NCBI RefSeq assembly: GCF_023856365.1
Contig: NC_064535.1
Span: forward strand, 12,172,363-12,236,362
Direction of reading: 5' to 3'
DNA length: 64,000 bases
DNA from: Brienomyrus brachyistius
Lineage: Eukaryota > Chordata > Actinopteri > Osteoglossiformes > Mormyridae
Within the stretch, counting starts at the first letter, position 1. Each line of letters starts with the position of its first letter. A program made the position numbers and the translations under genes. The notes under the pieces were generated by a model. It did not search any database. It was not told where the DNA came from and worked only from the letters and a program-made list of their open reading frames with translations. Positions 30,601-42,679 of this stretch are shown here, piece after piece.

Positions 30601-33600
30601 GCCGTAATGGACATATGCCGTTAGCCATGTTAGCGCCTGTGTCTCAATACCCTTTTTTTTTTTGTTTGTTTTTAAGCTGAGGAGCTTGAACAGGCCAACC
30701 ACAAACTGGAGGCCAAAGTCTACCAGACTCTGCAGCTGCAGGTAAGGTCTGGGACCTCCTCCCGGACTCTCATCCAGACCTTTCAGTGATCACAAGACGA
30801 TTACATGTCCAGTTTTGAGTTCTGAGCTCTGTGCCTGGCCGCGGTAGTCATGTGACCACTCCACTGTCGTGGTAGATTTGGACCATGCTGCCTGGGTTCT
30901 GTACAGAGCCCACAGACCTGGTGCCCTCCTTCAGAGGCATGGCGAGGGCACTGGGCATGGCTATCAACGAGAGGCCCGACATCCGGCCTACCATATGTCA
31001 GGCACTGCGGACCCTCATCAGCAAGAGCTGCCACACAGGTGAGGGGGGGGGGCACAGTCTTCATTCATCCAGGTTTGCTTGGTTTAACATTCATAGAACT
31101 GTGGTGTTTACAGTCCTTATTCTTGACCTCTCTGCCCCCTGCTGGTCACAGATGGTAGATTGCCAGCTTCATGGTGACGTTTAACAGAAGGTATTTTTCC
31201 CTACAGAGGAAGAAAAGGCCGAAGTTACTCGCTTTGCAAAGAACTTCCTGCCAATTCTATTCAATGTGTATAGCCAACAGCCCAGCCCAGGCGAGACGGC
31301 ACCCCCCCGCATGGCTGTCCTGGAGACCATCAAGGTCTTCCTGACCATCACTGACCAGCCCGTGAGCATCTCTGTCCGCATTGATTTATTGCTTTCTGGG
31401 CATTTATTCCTGCTTGCCATCTTTTTGGTTAGTTGTATGCTGGAGCGTGTCTCCCTGCCATAATGCCACCTTCTGCCAGCAGATGGTCTGCGCATTTCTG
31501 CAGAAAGCCAGCGAGAAGGTCGTCAGCCCTGATAGCACCGAATATACCAGGTAATGGGAGTTTCTGTGGTGATGGACAGGAGGTTGGAGTGTAGAACTTT
31601 AAGCACAATCCAAGCTGTTACTGTCTGTGAAGGAAACCTTTGCTTTCTGCAGGCTGTCTGTGATGGACCTGGTAGTGGTCATGGCGCCTTATGTTGACGA
31701 GTCTACAATGAGCGGCACATATGAGCTCATCAGGCCCTATTTGGAGGTAGGACATTCTGACTGCTTTTTGTAGTGGTTTTGTAGTGGGGGCATTTTTTTA
31801 TGTATGTGTCTACCTCTTCACACACAGAGTAAGGAGGCAGGGATGCAGAAGAAGGCCTATCGTGTCCTGGAGGAGATGTGTGGGGGCAGCAGCATGGCCT
31901 GCCGCAACTTTGTGCTGGCCAACCTAGAACAACTGCAGAGGGCGCTGTTGGATTCTCTGAAGAGCGCAGCCTCGCCTGCCAAGAGGGTAAGCCTGTAAAG
32001 AGAAGGGGGGGCTCTGGAGGAGGACGGGTGGGGTCGTCTTTGTTTGTGAGCTGGCTCTTTAACCCCCTGCAGCCCAGACTGAAGTGCCTGATCCACATAG
32101 TGAAGCAGCTGAGTGCAGAGCATTGCGACTTCATTGCCGCCCTCCTGCCCGAGGTTCGGACACAGAATCGTCACAGCATGCATGTTTGACTCGTGCCCTA
32201 GTAATATCAGCTACATCAGTCACCACTCTGTGTCATCCTTCATTCAGGTCATCATCTGTACCAAGGAGGTATCAGTTGGGGCCCGTAAGAATGCCTACAC
32301 CCTGCTGGTGGAGATCGGCCGGCTCTTCGTTAAGTTCTGCGATACTTCTAAAGGTACAACAGCATGGTGCTGGCTCAGCTCAGTGAGGCTGAAATGTGTA
32401 TTGGCTGAAATGAGGTCATGTGACGTGTGTTTCTATGCACTGTCTGCTTCCCTCCCAGAGGCCATACAGCAGTACCTGGGTCTGGTCTATGCTGGCCTGA
32501 CAGGCTCAGTCACCATGATCAGCTGCACAGTCCTGGCACTGACCCGACTGGTGTTTGAGTTTAAAGGTAAGGGGGACACAGTGTGGGGTAGCTATGTAGT
32601 CAGGGAGGTGGGACACTTTTGTCGACGTGTCCTGTCTGCCTGTGTCCTGTCTGCCTGTGTCCTGTCTGCCTGTGTCCTGTCTGCCTGTGTCCTGTCTGCC
32701 TGTGTCCTGTCTGCCTGTGTCCTGTCTGCCTGTGTCCTGTATCTGTCTGCCTGTGTCCTGTCTGCTGATCTCCGCCTGCCTGTGTCCTGTCTCTCTGCCT
32801 GCCTGTCTGTCTCTGCGGGCCCATGTCCACTCTGTTTGTCCTCGTCTGCCCAGATCCTGTGTAACGGCTGTTCTCTGCTCCACAGATAACATGGAGGTAT
32901 CTGTCATGGAGGGGCTGCTACACAACATCTGCCTACTGCTCACTTCCAGGACCCGGGAGATAGTGAAGGCGGCGCTGGGCTTCATCAAGGTCGTCCTCTT
33001 CATCATGGATGTCAAGGTCCTGGCTGGCCACGTGTCCACTATGGTAAGACACTCCCTCTGACAGAGACACACTTACACACACACAGTGCCTGGTCCTCCA
33101 GGCTCATGGTGTTTCTTCTCCAACCTTATCAGATGGAGGCAATTGGGAACATCAAAGATGACACCAGGCGTCATTTCCGGACGAAGCTAAAGAACATTTT
33201 CACCAAATTCATCCGCAAGTTTGGGTAAAATTACAGCACACGTCATCTGACGCTGTAGAAAAAGGCTGTTCTGAATAGCAGACAGGCAGCCATCACCCTG
33301 TCGCTCTTTAGCCTTACTGCTCCGGAAAGTTCCGTGCTGTGATTAGCATCTCTGCATGCCGCGGGGTCTCTGATACTGTGTGTGCCTTTACGCTCAGGTA
33401 CGAGCTGGTGAAGAACATGCTGCCTGTGGAGCACCACAAGGTGCTGGCTAACATACGCAAGGCGGAGGCTCGGGTTAAGAGGAGGCGACTGCTGCTGAAG
33501 GCTGAGGTGGAGGGGTCAGACAGTGAGGAGGACACACCCCAGGCTAAGGGGGAGAGGTTGGTTCAAAATGGGGCGGAACCTCTATATGATAGAGGTGGGG

Positions 33601-35756
33601 CTGTCCCACTGATTGGCGTGGACGTCGTCTAACGTGGATGCTGCCTTAATGTCCTCTTCAGCATTGAAGACATTCTCGCAGAGTCGGACTCTGAGGATTC
33701 TGAAGATGAGAAGCCCAAGAAAGGACAGAAAAAGAATGTCAGGCAGAAGGGCCAGGCCTGGCTGAAGGAGGGCGAGGGTGATGAACCCCTCAACTTCCTG
33801 GACCCCAAAGTCTCCCAGAGAGTGCTGGGTATGTATGCCTAGTGCAGGGGGCATAATCCCTGTTTGCAAAACAGCAGTACTCTTGTGAGGTAGCCTTTAC
33901 TAGTGATGGGCAAATGAAGCTTCATGAACCATTTGCTGTATTTTTTGACGCCACTAGATGGAGCTCTTTGTTTGCTTTGGCGTGTGCCTTGAGACATTTT
34001 ATTAACACAGAGCTCCATCTAGTCTAGCTTTTACCTACAGATCAGGGGGAGAGCAAATAATCAGAGCTTACATTTAAGACCCTTTGACAGATGTTTTTGG
34101 TATTTACACTGTTGTTTTTATTGTGATCTGAAACCTGATTGTGCTTTTTACATTTTTGTTTAGCTACAAACCCAGATTTGCAGAAAGTTCCCAAAATCAA
34201 ACATGGCTTCAAAACGACCTCAGACGGACGCCTGATCATCCAGGAAGCGGAGGAGGATGATGGTGATAAAAAGAATGGTAACTGCATGATTCTATAAGTA
34301 AATCTGTAAACAATGGCAGAGACACAACAGCCATGTTTGTGAGTCGATCAGACTGTGATCTGCACGTCCGCAGGTGGTGATGGAGAAATGGAGGATATTC
34401 TGGAGGAAGCCGGGGTCAAGACTGTAAGTCGGCAAACCACTGAGGCACCAAAATCCACTTTCAAGCCAAAAAATATGTAATGATGGATAAATGAGTTGCA
34501 CACCCAAGTTCCTGTTAGTATATATCTTGTTAGCCCTTTTAAGGGCTGTTTGGATGCAGAGGTGTGGTGCAGAGTCCAGAATGGTGCTAATGGCCCCTGA
34601 CAGTATTCAGGTTCATGTCCTTCACTCTTTTCAGAAAAAGACCCAGAAAAGGATGTTTCGCAGTGGTGATGTTGATGAGGAAATGGAACCACAGCTGAAG
34701 TATAAAGGTAAACTCAGAGCCACCGAGCTGGCAGCTACCAGCTCATTCTGGCCGCTCTCTTCCTCTGTCAGTTCCTGGTCAGTGTTTCGTTTGCGTCTAT
34801 TGTGCTCGACTCTTATTTGTTTTATGGTCTCACTTTTAGCTGGTGGCTCCGGGATCCACCGACCTTTATCTGGGAAGGACAACTTTGGCAGGGAGTACAA
34901 AGCCAAGGTGAGACTGGAGGTGTTTGCTGTCCTCTAACCCCATTTGCTGGTCCTGGATGGTAGCTTCAGTGTTATCACTGGACAGCAGTGTCCCTCGCGT
35001 TTATCTTACAGTTTGTGTTTGGCGTGTTTCAGAAAGCTAAAGGCGACGTCACGAAGAAGGGCAAGTGTGACCCTTATGCGTACATCCCTCTGAAAAAGGC
35101 CCAGCTGAACCGCAGGTATGATGGACGCCTGTCCATGTTGGACTCAATGTTTAAGGATTTTCTGGTTTCAATAAAGTAAATAAATCAACTTTGAACTGTT
35201 GATTGGCAGCTGTCAGTTAGGCTATGAATTGAAGGTGTTGAAATTGTTTCTGACTGTTGTGGGAGGATATGGAAAATATTGTGTTTCTAAGCTTTTGCAG
35301 GCAATTTGTCCGTAGTCTTTGGTTTAGGTGCAACTTAGTGATGTTAAAAATGTAATTCTCTAGTGATGGGTAAATGAAGCTTCATGAACCATTTGCTGTA
35401 TTGTTTGACCCCACTAGATGGTGCTCTGTGTTCATAAACGGGTCAAAGCATGCCCACCAAGTGCGAACCAAGAGCGCCATCTAGTGAGGTCATTAAATAC
35501 AGCAAATGGTTCATGAAGCTTCATTTGCTCATCCCTATAATTCTTCCTGCAGGCTTCACTTGCCATCCAAGGTGCCTTTGGGGGTTGTGGTTGGTGGTAT
35601 TCTATGGCTGGGTGGGTCTTGTGTGCTCATATTGACAGAGGTCTTCTTGACAGGAAACGGGCCAAGCTGCAGGGCCAATTCAAAGGCATAGTGCGAGGCG
35701 CCCAGAAGGGGGCGCGGTCTGGGCGGAGTCAGCTGAAGAAGAAGAAAAAGGCCTGA
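24685..35756 (+). CDS. rrp12: Ribosomal RNA processing 12 homolog RRP12, 34 exons, 1287 aa
   Basis: Exons: 24685-24823, 25451-25674, 25766-25849, 26603-26679, 26799-26904, 27007-27123, 27259-27397, 27484-27611, 28771-28869, 29004-29095, 29193-29304, 29389-29489, 29950-30064, 30182-30324, 30465-30586, 30677-30741, 30876-31038, 31207-31361, 31483-31550, 31653-31746, 31828-31986, 32073-32153, 32248-32353, 32459-32566, 32886-33043, 33133-33224, 33398-33556, 33662-33828, 34164-34277, 34374-34423, 34635-34707, 34840-34907, 35033-35115, 35654-35756. Phases agree throughout and the sum is 3864 nt. Human RRP12, as I recall, is 1297 aa. Family knowledge: a nucleolar/nuclear HEAT-repeat protein needed for maturation and export of pre-ribosomal subunits. 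Seen here: a basic N-terminus ([14 protein letters not shown]), long alpha-helical repeat sequence including the NUC173-type region, an acidic serine-rich linker near the end of exon 27 and in exon 28, and a lysine-rich tail. Intron 6 appears to use a GC donor. AATAAA follows at 35817. Confidence 0.96.
27735..28605. mobile_element. DNA transposon relic in rrp12 intron 8
   Basis: The left end GGCCTTTCACACCATAG and the right end CAGTGTGAAAGTGCC are imperfect inverted copies (CTTTCACAC core). Both sub-terminal regions carry repeated CAGGAAC/GTTCCTGG motifs. Length is about 0.87 kb, without a coding frame. The arrangement resembles fish PIF/Harbinger-type non-autonomous elements, but the target duplication was not resolved. 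Confidence 0.45.
29514..29640. mobile_element. hAT-type miniature element fragment in rrp12 intron 12
   Basis: It begins CAGTGTTTCCCAACACTGTC, 24 bp after the exon 12 donor, and contains a partly palindromic core (TTTTTGCTTCC and GGGAGCAAAAA). The right-hand CAGTG end is missing. Confidence 0.5.
30100..30140. repeat. Imperfect (TG)n microsatellite
   Basis: TG units with CG interruptions in rrp12 intron 13, just before exon 14. Confidence 0.85.
32626..32760. repeat. 15-bp minisatellite in rrp12 intron 24
   Basis: About eight to nine copies of TGTGTCCTGTCTGCC in direct tandem. Because 15 is a multiple of three, all copies stay in one frame and make a long artificial open frame (repeating SACVL) that joins upstream exon sequence. 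Confidence 0.92.
33901..34025. mobile_element. hAT-type MITE, partial copy, rrp12 intron 28
   Basis: It starts TAGTGATGGGCAAATGAAGC and continues with the same left arm as the complete copy at 35361-35537. The far end stops at CTCCATCTAGT without the outer right arm. Confidence 0.7.
35353..35545. mobile_element. Complete 177-bp hAT-type MITE, rrp12 intron 33
   Basis: The element at 35361-35537 consists of two inverted arms of about 68 bp (outer end TAGTGATGGG and, reverse complemented, TAGGGATGAG) around a short centre. Flanks TAATTCTC (35353-35360) and TAATTCTT (35538-35545) form an 8-bp target duplication with one mismatch, fitting a hAT element. Confidence 0.8.
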
Positions 35757-35816
35757 CCTTTTTCTGGATGCCGTGGACTGTGTTTGTGTGTGAGCTGCAG
35801 CAGTGTTATGAATGTC

Positions 35817-35822
35817 AATAAA
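35817..35822 (+). promoter_or_regulatory. rrp12 poly(A) signal
   Basis: AATAAA 61 bp after the rrp12 stop codon, with a GT-rich stretch following, so the 3' UTR is short. Confidence 0.75.
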
Positions 35823-36184
35823 TGTTTTTGAAAGGGGATGACTCATTTGGTAATTATTTATGTAGTATTGATGATTATCAGAAGGAACAAAGGGGTCAGT
35901 ATCCAGTAGAACCACCAGACTGCTACACTGAATGGTTCTGGATGTGGCACAGACGCTAATCCCTCTGCATTAGGGGATCCGTCTCCGGTTAATAGGTAGA
36001 TTATCAGACAGATTTTCGCTCTAGTCCAGTACTCATTGTCAGCCTAATACACCGTGGTTTAGTTTCTCTTGGTAGTCAATACATGTCACAGGATGTACAT
36101 TACTCTGATGGGCAGGCCCTCTTACATATGATGGAAACACTACAACAACTTAAGGATAAGGGTCAGAAGAGTGAAATACATATA

Positions 36185-36430
36185 ATGAGTGTGTAGCTCA
36201 GCAGACTAAGACTCTGTGGCTGTGATCAGAAGGTCGACGGTTCGTGCTCGGAATTGGCAGAATACCCACATGTCCACAGGCTTTTGAACAAGACCTGAAA
36301 CCCCTGGGGGCCTCAAGGTAGCAGTCTCTTCACTGTGACCCCCAAGCTTGTTCTTGCTTTTATGGAGAGCAAGATGGGGCAAATTATTAATCCCATGGGG
36401 CCTCAGCAGAATTACAAACCAGTACAAGAG
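36185..36430 (+). mobile_element. tRNA-derived SINE, second family
   Basis: The head TGTAGCTCAGCAGACTAAG has a tRNA A-box-like stretch and is followed at typical spacing by the B-box-like GGTTCGTGC. The body is unlike the GGCGGCATGG family. The tail ends around AAATTATTAATCCCATGG. Confidence 0.65.
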
Positions 36431-36466
36431 AAATAGTTGTTCATTTTACATACTGCCTTCTGCTGG

Positions 36467-37110
36467 CTTTATGAGAATATTTAGATTATCATTTTTCCCT
36501 ATAATTGCAATTTTAACATTAAAATGATTTTCCCATGGTCCTGTGGCCACTTTATATGGTAATTATTGATGAAAACTTTTTTGAAAAGTGAGACAATATT
36601 AAAATTGCTTTATTGCATAAAAAAACTGTTTTTGTTTAGTAAAATAATGTTTTTTCGCTCTTTATACTGCCGTCTTGCGGCAAAATTTGAATACTGCAGT
36701 TTGAAAACAATTAAATGATTTCTTCCCGAAATTGCAGTACCTACTTTTGGCCACGAGATAGCAGCAAGAAAAATTAAAAATAATTTTCCTACGGTCTACT
36801 AGCAACTTGTGGTCTTTTTCCCGTTTTAGATGTTAATTCTTCATTAAAATACTTTGACTTGGTCCAATATGTTTTAAATACAAACAATTACCACACAAAG
36901 CTGCTAGTACACCTTGGGGAAATTATTTTTCCATTTTCTTGCTAATTGCAAAAGTAGGTACTGCAATTTCGTTTTTCGTTCTTTACATAATACCAACTGT
37001 TGACTTTATGAAAATATTTAGATTATAATTTTTTCTCATAATTGCAATTATACCATTAAATTGACGATTTTCCCATGGTCTACTAGCAGCTTTGTGTGGT
37101 AATTACACAA
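36467..37110. repeat. Nested direct and inverted repeats
   Basis: A block with ATTTAGATTAT, ATAATTGCAAT and TTTTCCCATGGTC occurs at 36467-36560 and again at 37005-37105. TACCACACAAAGCTGCTAGTA at about 36889 is inverted at about 37076-37104, and AAATTGCAGTACCTACTTTT at about 36727 is inverted at about 36950-36970. The whole looks like a family of miniature inverted-repeat elements inserted into each other. Confidence 0.65.
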
Positions 37111-38364
37111 TTACACAATTGCTTCTCCTCTAGGTGTGCAGTGCCAAAAGTGTCCAGGAGGTGGTACTGTGACCATCCTATTCAAACCCCATTGTCAGGA
37201 CTATCATTATAAACCCTAATAACTCAGGGGTCAGGTGTCTATGGTCAGAGTAGTGGGGTATGAAATGAGGAACACAGCTTTCCTTTACACTGCAGAAGTG
37301 TAGCCTGTATGTGCACTGTGTGAGTCAAACGGTTGCATTAATATCTGGTTATGACACTTTGGCCTTGCTTGAAATGTTTATATATGGTTAACAAAGGAAA
37401 CACGATGACGACATACAGAATATAAAACATGGCAAATGCGAGAATGGGATTGTGAAGGGTACGTTGGGTCTAGTGGGGACCTTGTTGCATCAGCCCTCTG
37501 AGATGGAAGGGACACAGCAGGATCAGTCGGTATAAGACATCAGGATTCCCAGAATCCACTGGGCTTTTCTGCCTCTTTACCAAGCCTGATATGGTCAGGA
37601 TTTTCATCATATAATAATTAACATTAACCGAAACCTTTAAAGATACATTTGTTTTATGGGAAATATGGGGATGTAAATCACAAAACATCAGCCTAGAGAA
37701 ACCACATGTGGAACATAGTCTGTCAGAAGAGGATGGTTTCTCTCACTGGGGAGGTGGTACTTGAAAGTTTTGCATCCCCCCATGGCAGGCAGGCCATCCG
37801 TCATCTCCACCTCTGTAGGCCCCTGCCTGCAGCCCGGAGACCTGCCCAACAATGGGGGCAAGGCCTCCCCTTATGCCCCATTAAGAGTGGAAAAAGAGAC
37901 CCTGAATGGAATTAAGGGAAAGAATGTACTTTTGTTACGGTGGTAAGCGTCAGTGTCTTAGCTGGACAAGAAAAAGTGTCATCTGAACTTTTCCATAGTG
38001 AGAGAATTATCAAAAAACCTCAGGTGGTTAACCAACGCGGATCAGGAGCGGCTACAATAGGAGGGTCAGGCCAAGTTAGCCCCTAGTTAGCCACTTAGCC
38101 CCCAAACCCCAAGGCAAGGTAAGGCGAGATAAGACAGGATAAGATAAAATAAAGAAATCGGACGACACTCTCATTCGCATAAGTGATGCTCATCATTGTT
38201 GTTTGCACTTCATGTATATTACTTGTCTTGTATATAATCTGTATACGGCTTGTATATTGTGTGTTGTCTGTAAATTATATGTTCTCTGTCTGTATATTGT
38301 CTGTATAGCTTGAGAGAGACCATCAGGCTTAACTGAATTAAAATACTTGGTCAATGATTCTGAT

Positions 38365-38525
38365 TCTGATCAGAAACTCACCAGTTTGAATCCCGTGGCT
38401 GGCAGAGTGATGTCATCGTTGGGCCCTTAAGCAAAGCCCTTAATCCCCAGCTGCCCCAAGGACTGTCTGTCTGGCCCCGTTTTTTATTGTATAATATTTT
38501 GAATAAAAGCATCTGCTAAATTAAT
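38365..38525 (+). mobile_element. SINE-like relic
   Basis: CCAGTTTGAATCCCGTGGC is B-box-like. It is followed by GGGCCCTTAAGCAAAGCCCTTA and a tail GAATAAAAGCATCTGCTAAA, the tail type seen in many fish SINEs. Related to the relic at 6960-7115. Confidence 0.55.
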
Positions 38526-38592
38526 ACATTGTTTCTTACTTTCCTGGTTTCATTGACTTCCATGTACTTTTAAATGTCAGGCTCTGTACAGC

Positions 38593-38625
38593 AGTGTGTG
38601 TGTGTGTCTGTGTGTGTATGTCTGG
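38593..38625. repeat. Imperfect (TG)n microsatellite
   Basis: TG units with C and A interruptions. Confidence 0.8.
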
Positions 38626-38891
38626 ATTATGTTTGTATTAAATTGTGGGGACCAAATGTCCCTCACAATGTGATAAAACCTGTTATTTTGATGTTGTGGG
38701 GACTATTTTCCAGGTCACCACAAAGATCTGTGAATGCAATCAAAAAACTAAAAATGCCAAAAGTCTCATATTTTGTTTGGTTACTTATGGTTAAGGTTAG
38801 AGCTGGGTAGGGGTTAATGACGTCATGTAAGAAAATGAATAGAGTTTCCCCCATAAAAATGAATGGAGAATCTCCACAAAGATGTAATTAC

Positions 38892-38898
<7 letters not shown>

Positions 38899-38952
<54 letters not shown>
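38899..38952. repeat. Compound (TG)n(AG)n microsatellite
   Basis: About 17 TG units followed by about 10 AG units. Confidence 0.95.
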
Positions 38953-39335
38953 GACAACACAAGGAAAATCACAGCATGACACAGCTTGAGACAAACCATC
39001 GCAGAAAGGTTAAACAGGAACGCCGGTGGAATCGCTCTCAGGGGGGTGAGGGGTGCTGGCTCAGGGCAGGCTGTCATGGCCTGTGTTACATGTGTTGACG
39101 GCTTGAAGGCCTCAGCAGTTGGTGGCACATAAGCAGCACTCTCTCTCTCTCCATGGAGGGACGAGGCTCCCTCCTGCATGTCAGGGCCTCTCGCTGCCCC
39201 GAAGGCCACGGGTGTCAGGAGGTCTTACGTTTGATTGTTCCTCACACAAACAGATGGAGGGTGTAAGGGCTACACACCCCATTGTTGTAGGAGAGAGTGG
39301 CCTCTTTGTTTGGTATGTGGGGGGGAGGATCTGAG

Positions 39336-39409
39336 CAGGCCAGTTACTGATCAGGCCAGTTACTGATCAGGCCAGTTACTGATCAGGCCAGTTACTGATC
39401 AGGCCAGTC
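39336..39409. repeat. 16-bp minisatellite, 4.6 copies
   Basis: Perfect tandem copies of CAGGCCAGTTACTGAT begin at 39336, 39352, 39368 and 39384, with a partial copy at 39400. Confidence 0.95.
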
Positions 39410-41680
39410 ATCCCAAACTGAATGCAGTTCAGGCTCCCAGTCTAGATGAGGCCGAGGGCCATTGGGGGGGGGCCTGACCATGTCGGCCTTAGCTGTTCTG
39501 AGGTGCTGCTGTCTGCTCATTACCCAGAAGCCCCCTCTGCCATCCTCACTGCAGATTGTGCCCTACAGCTCCAGAGAAGCTGGGTGCCGGCCGTTCACCA
39601 GGCAGGGCAGCAGAGCAGCATATGGATGGGGCTGCTTTGTTCCTGGTTCCCCCCGGCTCCACCTTGCCCCACCCACTGAGGGCCCTATTAACCCCCCAAC
39701 ATTCACAGCTGGCCCATATGCTCCTGCTGGTGCCCAGAGCTGCTTGTCGAATTGTTCCTTTGGCCGCACACGGCCGCCATGGGTGGGGCTCTGGAAGATC
39801 CATCACTGGGCCTGACGCCCTCCCCACAATAGATTCCTCACAATGACACCCCCTCCCCTTTGGTTGTAAACAGGACCCTGGTTTATAAGCGGCTGAATGA
39901 GACCACCACGCATCACCCCCCCCACCACCCAATCCACTCACCCAAAAAACATGAGAATAACCTCCAGAGAGGGCAATGTCACAGGACTGTCTGGGGACAG
40001 GGGAGCCCTTGGTACAAATTCAAAATAAAAGTCCTCAGCCTAGGTCCCCACCTTCTTCTCTGTCACTCCAGGGAAGACACTTTTATGGCTCTGACCAGAC
40101 AGAAGCAGCCTCCCGGGGAGATCCCTCCCTCCCATAAAACAAACCTGGCTGCACTGCATCCTAATGTGCCCGCTGTGGCCCTCAGAAAGGGGCCCCAGCA
40201 GGGATGGGGAGAACGCACCCGACTTTACAGGGACAGAAACACTGTGAACAGGGACCTTTGACGACCATAGGCAACGTTTTCAAATATAATCATTTAATTT
40301 TATTCATGATAATATGTTCAAATAACATTTACACCAGAATTACGCCTCTGCTGATCACAAATCACAGTAGCAGCAAGAGGCCATGCCAAGTGTCATGGAG
40401 GCCGAGTGTCACACAGAGTGCCCTGTGTCCCTGCGATCCTCCCCCACGCAGGTCCCACAGACAGCCATCCTCCTGCCTGGAGCCCGAGAGCCCCCAGCCT
40501 CGCTACAGAGGGGTGGGGACACAGAGCATCCTAAACAGCGGCTCGATTATGAAGCACCATTGAATACACGTGCCTGAGTCAGTTCATTCCCCCCCAGCGC
40601 TCCTCGCGGGACAGAGAGAATCGATCGTCTTTGTGGGGACGTACTGTAAGGCCTTTCAGACCGGCCCCGGGTGAAGGCTTGCCATTCAGAAGCACGCAGA
40701 TGTGTTACCATGGCGAAGCCACAGATGATGAAATAATGCGCTAGGATGGACTGGACTGTCCACATTGTAGACGGCAAACACCTTGGGGAGGGTGACGGAG
40801 AACAGGAGGCGCTCAGTAGGGAGACTTGGCAGCAGGCCACCAGGCTCAAGGCTCCCAGAACAGCCCCAAGAGGCAGTGTAACAGACTGGGACTCAGCACT
40901 GACTGAAGGCAGTCCACAGGTCTGAGGGATCCCGCTTTTTCTGGCTTAGAAGATGGTAGGGCTCCTCTGGCTATAATTCTGGTGGGAAAGGGGCCAGAGT
41001 GTGTTTGGCTCACCCTGTAGCCTAGGAATGGCAGAATCTCCATCTGTATGGATGTGCACCATTTCCTGCATACAGACCCATTTAGCTTGTAAACAATGAT
41101 GACATAAGGGTGTGCGTGCAATGTGGAGGAGTGCAATGGCTTGTCAAGCTATGCAAGAGCATTAAGCACCAAAGATTGATAATGCAAATTCATATATTAG
41201 CCCAACCTAGTTCAGAGCTTGATGATGTACTTTTATGGGAAGTTGCTATGATATTTAAACCAAACACACAATAACCAGACATGATAACACTGGTAGCAGT
41301 TTTAAATATCAATGTTTAAAGCTTGATAATTCGCCTGGAAGGCTGGGGCAGGATGCTGCTTCTGTTGCCAAAATGCACACGCATAATTTTGATGATGTCA
41401 GCTGTAAAAGGGTATATCTGATGGAGCGGTTCGCAAGTGTAATGCTCAAATGTCCACTTGGAAACTTAACCACAGCAGTTTTTCCAGCAGGTTTTTTCAG
41501 TCACCCCCCTCCCCACTGCTGAATGCAGCCTGTACCCCACCAGTAAAGCACGGCACCAGCCACAGCAGAGTGACACACATCCCGTCTTTTAGTCTGCTGT
41601 CCGTGTGAAGCTGCTCGTGTCTCCACATTTCGACGCCTCCAACTCCATGTAGGCCCCAGTTGTAAGCTTACACCAGGGTT

Positions 41681-41844
41681 CACTTCCTATGCAGCACTTC
41701 CTGTTCAGCACTTCCTGTTCAGCACTTCCCGTTCAGCACTTCCGGTTCAGCACTTCCTGTTCAGCACTTCCCATGCAGCACTTCCTATGCAGCACTTCCT
41801 ATGCAGCACTTCCCATGCAGCACTTCCTATGCAGCACTTCCCAT
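41681..41844. repeat. 14-bp minisatellite, about 12 copies
   Basis: Tandem copies of GTTCAGCACTTCCT with an ATGCAGCACTTCCT variant. Variants are grouped (GTTC copies in the first half, ATGC at the ends), which suggests expansion by segmental duplication. The 80-aa frame through it is an artefact. Confidence 0.93.
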
Positions 41845-42324
41845 CCTCTTCTTCTGATTCCTGCACATAATGTACATCCCTTCATAAGGGGTGTCCACAA
41901 AAAGCAAGGGGCAGCTGGGAAAGACCGTTAACCTGCTAGCTTCACTAGGGGTGTAATATACTCTGGCACCACTTTACTTACACAGTTACTTAATTGCTTA
42001 GAAGAATTTTCAGCTATTGATTGGACTGCATCTCCCAAGAGTGATCTTTTCATGTATAAATGCACATGAACCATGGCTATTTTTGCAGGTAAGACAGAAA
42101 AATAATTGAGCACACATGCATACATATAGTTCCATGGAGAGCTGGTTAGCTCCTAGATAGCACTGGTTAGCTGCTGTGCTGTAGTCAACTAATGTAACAA
42201 TAACCTGAAGGACATTGTTGTGGTAGAAGTCGGAAGTCACTACAGCTGCTAGGCGACCAGGAAAATGCGATCGGTGGGCCTGCAAACTCTAAATACAGAA
42301 ATGCAACAAAGCGGTTTTATGGAG

Positions 42325-42435
42325 TTGGTCATGATGGCTCCTGGCCTTTGACCCCAGGGAACCATCTGACACAAGGATCCATCCTGCCATCCCGATAAGA
42401 CCCCAATGAAATCGGCTCACAGATGCGCTGTTACT
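42325..42435 (+). repeat. Dispersed 110-bp repeat, copy 1
   Basis: ATGATGGCTCC, CCCAGGGAAC, ACAAGGATCCAT and GCTCACAGAT occur in the same order and spacing as at 45990-46105. I judge it a diverged copy of an unnamed repeat. Confidence 0.6.
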
Positions 42436-42679
42436 GAGACCTTTCCAGGGGAGAAAATACTCCAATTCCCAGGTTAGTTTGGGGTCTCATCGGTAGTTAA
42501 CACTAACATCAAGCTTTTCATTTGTATTACAAAGGGCCTCATTCATGCTGGGGTTTTCCGTCTTACCTGAAAAAATAGCCATGGTTCATGTCCGTTTACA
42601 TAAAAGTTTTAGATGAATCAAACCCTGATTCATGACTGGTTAGACACACTATGGCTATAAGTATCTATATACCCCGTTT

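Larger units (their letters stand above)
37111..42324. other. Gene-poor interval downstream of rrp12
   Basis: No frame has recognisable protein content. It contains a SINE relic, two microsatellites and two minisatellites, listed separately. GC content rises between about 39.0 and 40.6 kb, where several longer but antisense-overlapping frames appear; these look like composition effects. Confidence 0.45.

Noticed and set aside
32113..32889. 258-aa frame as a separate protein
   Set aside because: It is rrp12 exons 23 and 24 read through intron 23 and the 15-bp minisatellite of intron 24.
39446..39941. Group of overlapping 70-130 aa frames
   Set aside because: GC-rich stretch with open frames on both strands, no conserved motif and no splice context.
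41689..41931. 80-aa frame with repeating QHFL/CSTS units
   Set aside because: It is the 14-bp minisatellite read in a frame that happens to stay open.
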